64,000 nucleotides of DNA from Apostichopus japonicus (lineage: Eukaryota > Echinodermata > Holothuroidea > Aspidochirotida > Stichopodidae): NCBI RefSeq assembly GCF_037975245.1, contig NC_092578.1, positions 3,910,001 to 3,974,000 on the forward strand. Reading direction: 5' to 3'. Shown here in pieces: positions 46,601-58,000 of the stretch. The notes below the pieces were generated by a model that searched no databases, had not been told where the DNA came from, and was given only the letters and a program-made list of their open reading frames with translations. Within the stretch, counting starts at the first letter, position 1; the number at the start of each line of letters is the position of its first letter. Both the position numbers and the translations under genes were made by a program.

Positions 46601-49600
46601 AAACCGGGGACACATGTCCAGTGAAGGGTATCCATTAGTAAACACCTCTGTGAATGCTAAACCTGAATGCAATTTCCTCTTTGAAGTCAAGTAGTACTCC
46701 ATCTAGCCTGTGTGTTTTGACACTGTTGAGTTTAATTGCTCCAGATCCATTTGATTATAATTTAATGTTATTTTGAAAGCTTTCTTGAACTGTTGGTCTT
46801 CTGGCTGTCTAGAAGGACACATTCATCAAAAGTTTGTTTTTAGAAACGTTTCCGTTCCGGTGCTCTGTAAATACTGAATGGTTTACATTACTTGGGGAGT
46901 TCAGTTATCGGTCACGGATTGTGGTGGATCCATGCTATGGAAGACCTTGTGTTGAACTCGCATGAAAGCACTAAATTTGCACTTGGAACAGAATTTTCAA
47001 AATCAGTTTCAAAAGAAAGACTCTTTGTATATGCTGACCAAAAGTGATTTCTGTTTTTTCATATTTTTTAGGGACGGGGAGACTAAAAAGGGGAAAGTGG
47101 ATCATAATACACTATCTGTAATAAATTTTCAATAACTTGAAAATTTTACAAGATAACATGATCAACAGAATTGTGAAATATTTTTATCCCCAAATGATGC
47201 TGCAATAGTTGAAGCAAAATAATATATGGACTAGCCATGTTGAATTATTTTAAATGTCACTTTTGGTATTACTTGCTGTCAATTACCTGACAAAAATAAC
47301 TTTAATAACAGCTGGGACATATAAAGCATATTTGTCTGTTTCCTAAATTGATCTTAATTCAGTGATGGCCTTTGTACAGTAATGAGGAATAAGTACTGAC
47401 ATGCTGAACAAAACAAAAACAAAAAACAGGATTGTCTGCTTACAGTTTCCATGGAAACTTTCCATTTACACTAAAAATCTGTTTTTTGTACAATGTGTCA
47501 AATTTTTAATTTGTTCAAAAAATGATCATAATTGACAAAAACTAAATCAACAACATCTTGTAAATTAATTTTCTTTTTCATTCAGTTTTTATTTTTGTTA
47601 ATCTAAGCTATTGGTGTGGACAGCATAATGCCATAGTTTCACAGTTTGAATATATACTGCACAGGTAAAATTTATGAGGCTTCTTGTCTGGAATGAAGAG
47701 GACTACAACTTTTTTTTACTTTTTTTTAGTTTTTTTCAAATATATATTTGTTTTGGTATGTCCAAATGTGATGGAGGATGATTCCAAATTAACCGTTTTA
47801 CCTACTTTGTGGGGAACGGTGGGTATTTATTAGTTCCTGAATTTGATGTTAACCAACTAGGGCTGTAGATTTGAAAGTTTTATCAGTCATATTGTATGCA
47901 ATTGTTAGCAATAGCATACTTACACATACAGGATATTGGCTCGTCCATATAAACAGCTGTGCTACGACGAAAAAATGACCATATAATAGCTCTCATACAG
48001 TATATATGCTGTACATAGTCTGTAATGTGATGTAAAAATAGTATTGCAGACAGACTTTCAATTATGGTAGGAGACAAACAATATTAGCAAGGGGAGTGTT
48101 GTATTAAATTTGGAGTCAACTGTCTGTGTACAAATAAGTCAAATTTGTTTACAGATCGCTGTCTGTTTTATGACATTTACCGAACGACTGCATTGACTCT
48201 GACAGCATTGAACTCATTTTTCCGTCCAGGAGTTTAGGTTTCTAGCAAAAGGCCAATTTTCATTTCCTGTTGTTTATGTTATCATCAAGCTGCTGCAGGG
48301 GTTTGGCTTAAGAAAAAAAGCAGGCTTTCTGATGTCAACAAACGTCTAGGGTTACCATAGTTTGGTAGTACTATAATTGCTGTGGAATCTGATTGGCTGA
48401 AATCCTTTGAAACTGAAGAAAAGTCTCTAATACAGGATGCATTCTAAACGTTTGAAACTATTTTCTCTGTTCAAAACATTTCAATCTGTCCACCACAGAC
48501 ATTGGACGTGTATACTGTAGTTACCACATATCACATAGTTGTACAGTCATGTTCATTTTATCTGTCTAGAAAGACATGTCAAAGGCAACCATGCACATGG
48601 AGGTGCAGGAGGTTTGAAAGGAGGGGAAGTGCCCCCCCCCCCTTAAAGGGATGTCTGGGGATTGTTGCCCTGAAAAATGTCAAATTTAGATGTGAAATGA
48701 TGCGTTCTGAGGCATAAATTATGTCTTAACACCCCATTCACCCTCCTCCCTAATTCACCCTCCACCTCCCTTGCCCACTCATTTGCTCCCCTCCCATTCC
48801 CTGCCCACCCATTTTTCCTCCCCTGCCTCGCCCTCCCCTTCACACACAGCATTTATTTATTTTGTTTTTAAATTTCTATACTATCATAGTGTAGTCTTCC
48901 TTCAACCCATTCAAAATTGCTGTCGGCAAAAAAGTTGTTCAAGTCCACAACGCTTTTTAAAGGATGGTCGGGGCCCCTAGATGATCCATAAATGGAATAC
49001 AACCTTGGGAGGGATAATGTCTGCTATTTGTGAAGATCAGGGGTGAAAACAACTCACTTTGCAAATAAGTTAGTTGTGTCTAAGAAACAAGACATGTATT
49101 TATTAGTCATACATACTCGCAAACCATCCTTAGTTAGGAAGGACCCCTGCTGGCAGAATCTAGAGAACCCTCTCTCACCCAGCTGTCACCTAACTTCATC
49201 TTGTCACCCACAACCAGCAGGAGGGAACAAATGAACATTGCCTATTATCTATTTATGTTCATGATTATATAGCATCTGTTCGACAACTCCTAGAACTGTA
49301 GCTTCTGCCAAAGGGACTGTCAGCAAAATTGACTGTCTAGGCTGCCAAGTATTTCCACTGGATTCACAAAGTATCATACAATATTATTTATTGTATCATA
49401 ATAATTTCATAACATTGTTGTATAATATTATTACGTGGCCCAATGATAAACAATTATCTTTTTATAGTATATATATATATAGTACAGTATGTATTGAGAT
49501 CTACGAATATTTGGTCATGCTGGTGACCTTTCAACTTAGCTATAAGGTTACCAACTTTCACAGATTGGCAGTGACATCACAGATTTTGGGACTAGCCAAT

Positions 49601-51612
49601 ACTCTGGTCACCGATTTCAGATCCCTGTTATCAAAAATCTACTCAGTATTTTACAGTAAGTGCATCAAGTGAAGAATTATGCGAGTTTTTTTTTTTTTTT
49701 TTTTAATCTTATGTCTTGATTCAATGTTGGTAAGAAAAAACAACTTAAGTTTAACATAATTTTTACCCCAATTTAAAATCTATGCTCAGCCCTACCCATG
49801 TGTCTGAGCTTCAGATATCCATTAAATTGTTTTCTTTTACATTTACAGGGATTCCTACCCGATGATTCTGGTGGCTAACAAAGTCGACTTAGATCATCAA
49901 AGGAAAGTCAAGTTGGAGGAAGGAGCAGATCTCGCAGCAGAAATGGGGGTAAGTAAATATTTCTTTACAATTTTAATCGCACGATCGACTTTATCCTACC
50001 TTTAATATTACAGTATGTATTCAATTCCATCGTGAATACCACCCTCTAAATTGAAATGGAAAGAAAGTAACCCACATATTTGGTCAATATTACCTTGTGG
50101 TGGAGCATTTACACTACTAAAGGTAGCTGTGGCAATATATATTCATTTATGTTTTTATAATCTTTTGATTGCTTAAGTGAATTCTTGTGAAATTCATTTT
50201 GTGTCAATAACAGTCATAAATGTGGTTTAACGTTCTTCTGTTGCACTCATCATGGCTGTATCTCACAGAGTTATACTTCCATAGATTCACTCTGTGGCTT
50301 GACCTTACGCATCTGTTTTCCTACTGTTATTGTCAATTCTTGCAACAAAATCTGTCAACATCAAGACAAACATCCAAGAAAAACATATTAATGTAAATGT
50401 CTATTTTTAACTTGATTACCGTTCATGAAGAAGTGTTTTGTAAAGGGAAAAGAATATACTGTACAGTATGGTGGGATTTGTGCAATGTTGTTTGTAAATG
50501 AAGACAACAAATCCATGCTTAACCCGTATTTTGATAAGTATTTAATTAAGTGTAACATCTGAAAGCATTTCTGAAATAGCTAATTAAGAGTTTCAATGAG
50601 TCACCTGAAATTTAGTGTCCAGAGTATATTAATTGCCAGTTATTTCTTTAGGTCAAGTCCTGTGAGTGACAGAGAGTCACTAAACTAGTTCAAATGGGGA
50701 AAAGAATGTTAGAAATGTTTCTACTTGATGAGTGGTATAGGGAAATATGCAAGCTGTGGTTTTCAATTTTGCTTTAGAAAAGGGGGGGAGGTGAGGAGAG
50801 GGGCAGAGGTAAGTTTACAATAAGAGTGTATGTGTATCTCATATTGGTTTTTGTTGTTGTTTTATATTTACAGGGTATTCCGTACATTGAAACCAGCGCA
50901 AAGGATCCTCCTCAGAACATTGATGCAGCTTTTCATGAAGTAGTACGAGTAATCAGGTACGGTGTGATTGTCATCAGACTGTCAGGAGAAGTTCCTTACT
51001 ACCCTTCATCCCTTCCAAGACCCCCTCCTTCTGCCCCCTCCACCCTGCAATCCCCTTAATGAAATGGAAATGTCCACGTAGCATTCTTTGGAGTGGTATG
51101 AGTCATTTGGTGTAACCTCTCGATTAAGAGTCTTCAACCTGATTATCAGGAAATACAACAGATTGCCATATCATGAAACATATACCACCCCTTCCCTTCC
51201 CCCCACGGCCCTTGCCCTCTCAACAGAGAGCAAAAAAAAGCCTTGTTCCAGTTATTCACTGGTATTTGAGTTCATTTGTTTGACCATCTCTACATAGTTA
51301 TCTCTCCTGCAAACCAGAATGACCAATATCTTGTTTTGCTATTAAAGGTTGTAATTAAGACAAGGGAGTTGTTTCTGTAGTGATCAGAGATGTTGTATAG
51401 CTGTTTTGGGGTCGTGAGTCAGCAAACCAGAGTTCATGGGCCAAGTATGTCGCACCTCTTATCATTTCTTTCATTCTATTAACATTACAAAAGTCTAATT
51501 TCTCTCTCTCCGTCTCTGGCTTCATGATAGGAGAACACCGATCGACAAGAAATTGAAGAAAAAGAGGAAATCACAGAAATCAAAGAAAGGACTGAAGTGT
51601 GTTGTACTGTGA
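37658..51612 (+). CDS. MRAS: M-Ras small GTPase, complete, 5 coding exons
   Basis: Membrane-anchored Ras-family GTPase acting in MAPK signalling. Exons: 37658-37856, 44878-45031, 49849-49948, 50874-50956, 51531-51612; all GT-AG and in phase, 618 nt, 205 residues (human MRAS 208). P-loop GDGGVGKS at residues 22-29, switch I DPTIEDSY at 45-52, DTAGQEEF with the catalytic Gln at 73, NKVD at 128-131, and ETSAK at 157-161. The C-terminus is strongly basic ([17 protein letters not shown]) and ends in the CaaX box CVVL, whose final Leu predicts geranylgeranylation. M-Ras rather than R-Ras or classical Ras is supported by [27 protein letters not shown] and LRVKD. The ATG at 37658 is the first in-frame methionine, since the open frame extends upstream only without an ATG. 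Convergent with PDIA4. Confidence 0.96.
37960..38018. repeat. AT/ATAG microsatellite (MRAS intron 1)
   Basis: Runs of TATATA interspersed with ATAGAT units, just downstream of exon 1. Confidence 0.9.
38726..39101. mobile_element. hAT-like non-autonomous element with 8-bp TSD (MRAS intron 1)
   Basis: The element starts CAGGGATTCCCTGACT and ends with the complement of CAGGGTTTCCCTAACT. The flanking 8-mers, TTGTACAG (38718-38725) and CTGTACAG (39102-39109), match at 7 of 8 positions, the TSD length of hAT transposons. There is no transposase. The interior is 376 bp and G-rich near both ends. Confidence 0.75.
39110..44470. other. MRAS intron 1, main part: no gene recognised
   Basis: AT-rich intron rich in TACTGTA/TACAGTA words (for example near 41045, 42225, 43030-43085 and 43320). 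It contains a (CTCC)n run at about 39990-40025, a poly-C run near 42730, and a ~120-bp tandem duplication at 41265-41480. No open frame is convincing. Confidence 0.55.
41265..41480. repeat. Degenerate ~120-bp tandem duplication (MRAS intron 1)
   Basis: Two copies share, in order, ACTTTTTCACATCTTTT or ATTTTTCCACCTTTT, CACAAATATC, GTAAT, GAA(C/T)TTTT, a run of A or T and AAACCTAA. Confidence 0.6.
44475..44868. repeat. Minisatellite, ~82-bp unit, five copies, abutting the MRAS exon 2 acceptor
   Basis: GATGTAAACTTCTGAAGAAG starts at about 44475, 44558, 44640, 44720 and 44805, each followed by AATAAATTCTGAATTTTCAT, a GTTTTTTGGTTTTTTCCC block and a T run. The last copy runs into the polypyrimidine tract of the exon 2 3' splice site (AG at 44876-44877), so the acceptor region is itself built from the repeat. 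Confidence 0.93.
45032..49848. other. MRAS intron 2: no gene recognised, degenerate repeats
   Basis: A degenerate minisatellite-like region at about 45880-46340 repeats words such as GTGACAGGGA, TGAGCTG and AAAACCAAA at irregular 45-60 bp spacing. Poly-C and poly-T runs occur at about 48630 and 49690. I see no coding exon. Confidence 0.5.
49949..50873. other. MRAS intron 3, no recognised element
   Basis: About 925 bp, AT-rich, with no open frame of coding character. Intron 4 (50957-51530) is similar, with C-rich runs near 51000 and 51190. Confidence 0.55.
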
Positions 51613-51798
51613 ACATCACTGGATAAGCATAGAAGATGTGGTGAGGTGAAGGAACAGTGGGAAATGGCATATACTCTATACATTTTGTGACTGACTTTGA
51701 ACTACATCTTTTCAAGATTTGTATTTTCATATCTGGTTCTGGCAATGTCTGAGGCTCATCAAAGTTGACATCTTCTCTACGCCTACTATTGTTGATCG

Positions 51799-51804
51799 AA
51801 TAAA
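51799..51804 (+). terminator. Candidate MRAS poly(A) signal (AATAAA)
   Basis: AATAAA about 190 nt after the MRAS stop. A further AATAAA occurs near 53084. If the distal one is used, the 38-bp minisatellite falls within the 3' UTR. Confidence 0.4.
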
Positions 51805-52114
51805 CAGATCTTCTACTTTCCAGAGTAAATTATTGAAAAGCATCACAAGTGAGAAATAGAACAAAATGGAGGTTTTGGTATGAGAAGGTTCTTCCAAAAA
51901 TGAGAGGCTGAAAGGTTGAGTTGAACTGCAGTTAGATTTCCCCTCCCCTCCCCCTTGCTAATAGCCTTCCCTGGGGTTGTTGGTGCTACAAACTATGTGT
52001 AAGAGGGCTCCGGTTCCTGCCCAGGAGAAAATTAAATGTTGTGTAATTAACTTGAATTTTTGTATGAGGTTGAAAAAGAGGGATGTACAAAACCAAGTGC
52101 CCTTTCCTGGATCC

Positions 52115-52350
52115 AGGCCTGTTGCCCACCCCAAGAGCACAATAATTGGCAGGTGCCTGTTTCCCACCCCAAGAGCACAAGAATTGGCAGGTGCCTGTTG
52201 CCCACCCCAAGAGCACATGAATTGACAGGTGCCCGTGTCCCACCCCAAGAGCACAAGAATTGGCAGGTGCCCGTGTCCCACCCCAAGAGCACAAGAATTG
52301 GCAGATGCCCGTTGCCCACCCCAAGAGCACAAGAATTGGCAGGTGCCTGT
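52115..52350. repeat. ~38-bp minisatellite, about six copies, downstream of MRAS
   Basis: The unit CCCACCCCAAGAGCACAAGA followed by ATTGGCAGGTGCC is repeated with few substitutions. It lies 500-740 nt past the MRAS stop. It stays open in several frames on both strands for about 100 codons, and none resembles a protein. Confidence 0.92.
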
Positions 52351-53401
52351 TCAGTCACTTCCACCGACCGAGTTTGTTGGTAGGGCATGAACCTTGATGG
52401 ACAGGCTATAGGCAGATGACATTGTTTTATAGAGATTTTGGCTGTGGGTTTCCTTGTATGTGACTCCCATTATTTGGGTGGTCTTTGGATCCTTACCCCA
52501 GAAGAAAATTTCAAACTTTAGATATCAAACAGTGAATTCTGAGGCATATTTAGACAATAAATTAGGGTCTACATTCAAGGTTGTGCTAGTTAAAAAATTT
52601 GAATATGCAAACTTCTCCCCTGACTGATGACAGAGGTGGGGGAGGGAGGGCCATAGCTTCCTTCGCAACCCCCTCCCCCTTTGTGCACATCACCGACACT
52701 GTGTGTGTGAGGGTGCTAGATATTTACTGTAATACATATAAATATAGTATAAGTAATCAGAACAACTCACTTTCATATTATGTACTACTGTAAAGTATTT
52801 TATAGGTTTATATAATTTTCACTGTTTTTTTAGGTTAGCAATGACCGTGGATTGTGATTTTGTGAGAAACAAATTGTTAAATTTTTTTGTTTTTTGGTGC
52901 CTGATACATAGTGCTGGCTACTATGAGTGGTAAATAACTTATGGCATGATATTGTGGTTGGTGTTCACAAGGTGATAATAAAAAAGGACGAAATATATAC
53001 GTAATGTATGAACATTTACTATCCCGATTTTATATTTGAATATTTGTTTGCGTTCATATTGTTGTAAGAAAGTTACATCATCTGAATAAACAGTTTATCA
53101 TTAATTGTAACTGTCATTTGTGTTAACATTTTCTTCTGATCAGAGCACAAGCTATAAAAGGAATTACTTCCCGGCAAAATAGTTTCCCCATTTCTATTTA
53201 CAAACATACACATAACAAAACATAACATTTACCTTATGTCCAAACCCTGAACCAGTCTCACTACAAATAGTTTGTAAAAAATGGATGACTGTAGGGCACA
53301 CAATTAATTTTGACAAATTGTAGACCATTCAAAAACCATGGCTATCTGTCCAGGTGATATTTCTATACCACTTCAAAGTTTTGAGAAATGTCTCTTTAAA
53401 T

Positions 53402-53761
53402 GGTGTGAAGACTCGCGCAAAATGAAACGTCTAATGCCGGTTATCTGACCTAGTTTCGAATGAGGTGTATCAGAAGTGTTAGACACCACCATCGATCCCA
53501 GAAAATACACACACAGCTTGCTACCCTCGGTAATTAGACACTAGTGTACAGTCAGTACATACAGCTGCGGTCAATACCCACAGCACAGTGTACAAACCAT
53601 ACAGCGAGGGACATCTCAGGTCCAGCTAAAGATAACAAGGTATCACATTTCATTACTGTCTGCATTTTGTAGCGACAAGCAGAACACTTCGCTTGCAAGC
53701 AACAGAAAGTTAACTTTTTCAGAGCGTGGCACACGGTTTGGGTCGAGTCTTCAATGCCTTT
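53402..53761. repeat. Dispersed repeat copy B
   Basis: Second copy of the repeat at 7006-7328, same orientation. It continues without interruption into the GAGTCTTCAATGCCTTTAAC end that in copy A is displaced by about 470 bp. Copy B contains an extra CATCGATCCCAGAAAATAC segment absent from copy A. Confidence 0.8.
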
Positions 53762-55068
53762 AACATTTAGACCTGCTCTGAAGAACTCACGTTGTCATCA
53801 ATTGGACCTTAAAGTAGCATTCCAGAGAACGTAGCATATTATAAAGGTAAAATATCGTGACAACTGGAATAACACTAAAAACATTACTTATATTCCAAAG
53901 GTTTCCTTTTTTGCTTGGACTAAGACATATCAAGATTGAAATTCTGCCTTAAAGTCAGTCTTTAATCACAAAACATGAAGTCCTAGTTTATATTCTTCTG
54001 TTCCTACACATAGTATTTGAAAATATCACACATAAGCATATCCAATTCACTTCAGTATGACCCTTGTTTGGCAGTAATCTGTTTCTTCCATGGCGACCGT
54101 GTCTGAAACTAATTACAACCGTCTTTGAAAGAGAATAGTTTAATATCCTTTATCCCAGTCTCATCATACTCTGAGAAGCAGATACATGGTAATTTATAGA
54201 AATTAGTCTGTAGAGGCTTTTATAGAATGTCTGGCCATGAATGCGGGTAATTAAACACTGAAAAATTCAACAAGAACAAAAATCCCTTTCACCTGCAACT
54301 CTTAAAAATATCAGTTTTTGGACAGTAGTGATTCTTTCCACCACCTTTACAACTCCCACTTAAAATCCAACTCGTTCAAAAGTTTGACAAAAATCTGCCT
54401 GATGAATTCTTCAATAGCCCCACTTTTCAAAAGCTACGTATGTACCTAACTGAATGCTGGATAGTTCTGTCAGGCAGATACATCTACCACACCAACATAA
54501 CCTACTAAAAAATAGTTAGAATGAAACATTTAAATAAGTGGAATGAACACCCCCCCCCTTAAGTACAAATTATTTGAATATGGCTGGACTAAGGCACTAT
54601 AAACCAAAAAGATATGGCAAACGACAGAGGATAGTGTAGGAAACAATACCCTATCAGTAATAGCAGCATTTTCAATATTTAAAACGATCCATGAGGCATC
54701 CAAGACTAACCCCTTCCGTCCACAACAGCTAAAAGACAGCTAGTAGTATGACCACCACACATGAGAGGTTTCTTGAATTGTAACAACTCCAAACTATTAA
54801 TGTTTTGAGACTAACATAAACCTTGGTACTCAACCCTTTGCACAAGTGGAAAACACAAATTTACAGAAACTATTATTTTTTGGCAAATAAAAAAAACAAC
54901 AAAATAACAGTGAACATCGTGAGCGACTGGACGCGCCGTACCCTTGACTAAACCTGTGATGTGACAGTACGGACAGAATACATTTCTCCGAAAAATAGTA
55001 CTCAGATCTGATCCTTCACCAAAACAAATACATATTTTTTCCACTGTTGATCAAAAATTAAAATCTTG
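53762..55068. other. PDIA4 3' flank / 3' UTR, otherwise empty
   Basis: Sequence between the dispersed repeat and the PDIA4 stop. No canonical AATAAA on the minus strand was noticed. ATTAAA variants occur near 54139 and 53958. No gene is seen. Confidence 0.5.
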
Positions 55069-58000
55069 TTATAATTCATCTTTAGTCTGAGAAGCTGTGG
55101 TGTTTTCTTCAATGAAAGCGCTTAAAGATGCCACCGTCCTTTCCCCGCCCTCGAATTTGATCAGGTTCTCTAAGTCTCCCCCTTTGACTAAGAATAAGGT
55201 GGGAAAGCCCTCTGCTTGTACCTCCATTGGCAGGTCGTTTGCAGTACCGTCGATCTTAGCGATGACGACGCTGTCCGAATCCTTGTACTTTTTACCGAGC
55301 TTCTTGTAAACGGGTTCCAACTTCTTACAGTGGCCGCACCAAGGCGCGTAAATCTCAAGGAGGACGTTCTTTTCTGTTTGCCTGACCTCCTTATCGAATG
55401 TGTTACCTACAATGATCCTGACAGGTCCATCGTTGTCCTTTGGTTTGGGCTGTGACTTTATAACAGGCTTCAGGTTACCTAACGAGGGAAAAGACAAAAG
55501 AATAAACGAGATGAGACAGATCGGCAGTGCGTAAACTTTACTGCCCACGAGCCAGGATATTCCATCGGGAGTGAACCCACGGCCCCCACCCTCTCCCACT
55601 TCATCGAATCAATGCTCAGACTGCATCAATGCTAGCTTGGACACGGGAGCTCAATGTTTATAAGATGAATTTATTCCCCACCTTCCCCCACTCCCCCCCC
55701 CCACTGGCAAGATCCAAAACTGTAGATAAATTTGCCAGCATCTGCGGCAATCAATTTTGGGGTCGAGCCTCATGGTTTACAAACCGTAGTGATAGATGTA
55801 ACAGTGTGTTCACTATCGGCCTTTCTTATGTTCCCTAACAGGTTATTACATTCCTGGGACTCGCCAGTTAACCTCTAGGGCGGCCTCAATTGTTTGTTTA
55901 TTTACAAATGCCATTTCCGGTTACCTTCATTGCTTCGTAACTTGCCAAACAATAAAACTTGCCAAACAAAATATAAACAAACAATGTAACACTATGAAAA
56001 TGATGATTCAAGAATTCTAGACAGTTTAACAACTAACCATCTTTGAAGTCCTGTAAGAATTCCCGGAGACCTTCGACAGAGAATTCATCGTCCGTGTCCA
56101 TGGCATACCTTCTCTTCTTGGTATCGTACAGACCAACGTTTATCTCGTTTCCGCTGTCGTCCAAACCGAGGTCGACCAGAAATTTGCCAAATTCATCCTC
56201 GTCGGCGATTGCAAAAGTGTAGTCCTTGTACTCAGGATCAGAGGCGACCTCTAGGATCCTGTGTCTCCAAAATTGTGTGTCTACAAATATATATTTAGAG
56301 AAAAAAAAAGGTGAATCATTGCAAAATACAAACAGCAGAACAGTTTTTGACACCGGGAAGCAATCATCGGAAGGACACGTTGACTATTAACGTTGGCCTT
56401 ATGGAGAGACATTTCTAGTTTTGAAGAACTTGTTTTAATAACTAGTTTATAATAATAGCTAATAATAGTTAATTACTGGTTTATAACTAGTTTAATAACT
56501 ATCGTTTTGAGCAAAATATGAAGCCAGTAATGTATGTTACATCATGAGAATGGATCTTTTACAAAAAGGACATCTCCCCATTTATGAGAATAACAATAGG
56601 GGTTAACCATATTTCTGTGGTTGCAAAGTGGGACACTGATTCCCGTGAAGAAAAATTCAGGGGATTTTGAAGAGGGCTGCACAGCTTTTCCCACAAAGTC
56701 ATGCGGCTAATAGGCCGCCATTTGATCCAATTTATGTGTTGAAAACGATTATATGATAATGATACAGCATGTGCACTTTTTTTTACATATCGTGAAATTT
56801 TTGTGTTGGCGGGAATGCAGGACAAGATATATTTGATTTACACCTGAAGGTCGGTGAACAGCAGATTTGGCGGTAATCGTTTAAGAAAACTTTTTTAAAA
56901 AATGGAAAATGGCAAAAAAAATTACGCCTAGAAGGGGGATTTGAACCAGTGACCTTTGGTTACAAGCCCAGCGTTCTATCAACTGAGCTACCCAGTCCTT
57001 AATTGGTGCCGATCCCTATATTTGCCATTTCTTTGCTGGGGCTGCCAGTCAGAAGGCCATGGTACTTTGCAAAACGTGTAACCAGTGATCCAACCCAGTT
57101 TCATTCGATAAAACCCACGAAGCAGCAGGGAAGGGATTTCATGAGAAATTGGGAAAAGTTGTAAAACTGGCAATTTTTTTGAAAATGTACGAAACAAATC
57201 TAGTTAAAATGGTAGCTTTGGCTCTTAGCCACCTTACCCCAAAAAACAAAGTTTCTCAAGGGACGACCCTTCCCCTTACACCTCTTGCCAGGACAGACGT
57301 AAGTCAGCATTTGTGCCTATCCCCCTCACCCCCCACCCCCCCCCATACAACCCCCCAGAAAAAACAAGAAATGGCATCTACAATAGATTAGAAAATTTTA
57401 CAACTATCATACAGATCCATCAGGGCTAGTACAAATACAGGTTACTATGCTAGAGTATGTGTGCAGGCTCACTACAACTTAGTTGTATAGATCTCTTACT
57501 CAAAATTGAAGCAGGCCTCCAAATTTGGTCTGTTTACTGGCTAAACGCTGGTGGATTTTCCCGTTTGCCAGTAGAAATAAAAGGCATTTTTCTGCCAGTG
57601 GACATTACAGAACATTAACACACGGTTAGTTGATTAACAATCGTCATACTGCCTTATTACCAGCAAATGTTATTGGGCTTAACTCAAAAAGCCAATAGAG
57701 CAACTGATGTGTCTTGTAATTCAGGAAAATGTTACTGGAAACTTGATTTGAATACTTTTGTTGCCAAAATTTCTAGGCCCGCTGAATGTATCTCTGATAT
57801 GTATCGCTGAATCTAAGTATGAGAGAAAGCTACGCAGCTTGGGTGAGGATTGACCAAAGGCAAATCACCACTCTAAAACCGATTGTTACTTGTGGTCATT
57901 ACCAGGGCAACAATGGTCCTTACCTTTCCTGTAGTCATGTGACCAATCTACGGTATAGAAGACCATCACATTGGTAGTATTTTTGTACCTGGTGCCCAAG

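Noticed and set aside
51958..52388. Several ~110-codon open frames on both strands
   Set aside because: They come from the 38-bp minisatellite, whose unit lacks stops in several frames.
55479..55599. Apparent N-terminal extension of the last PDIA4 exon with a hydrophobic stretch
   Set aside because: It lies in the intron upstream of a good acceptor at 55480-55479. The exon joins in phase to 56038 and matches PDIA4 across the junction.
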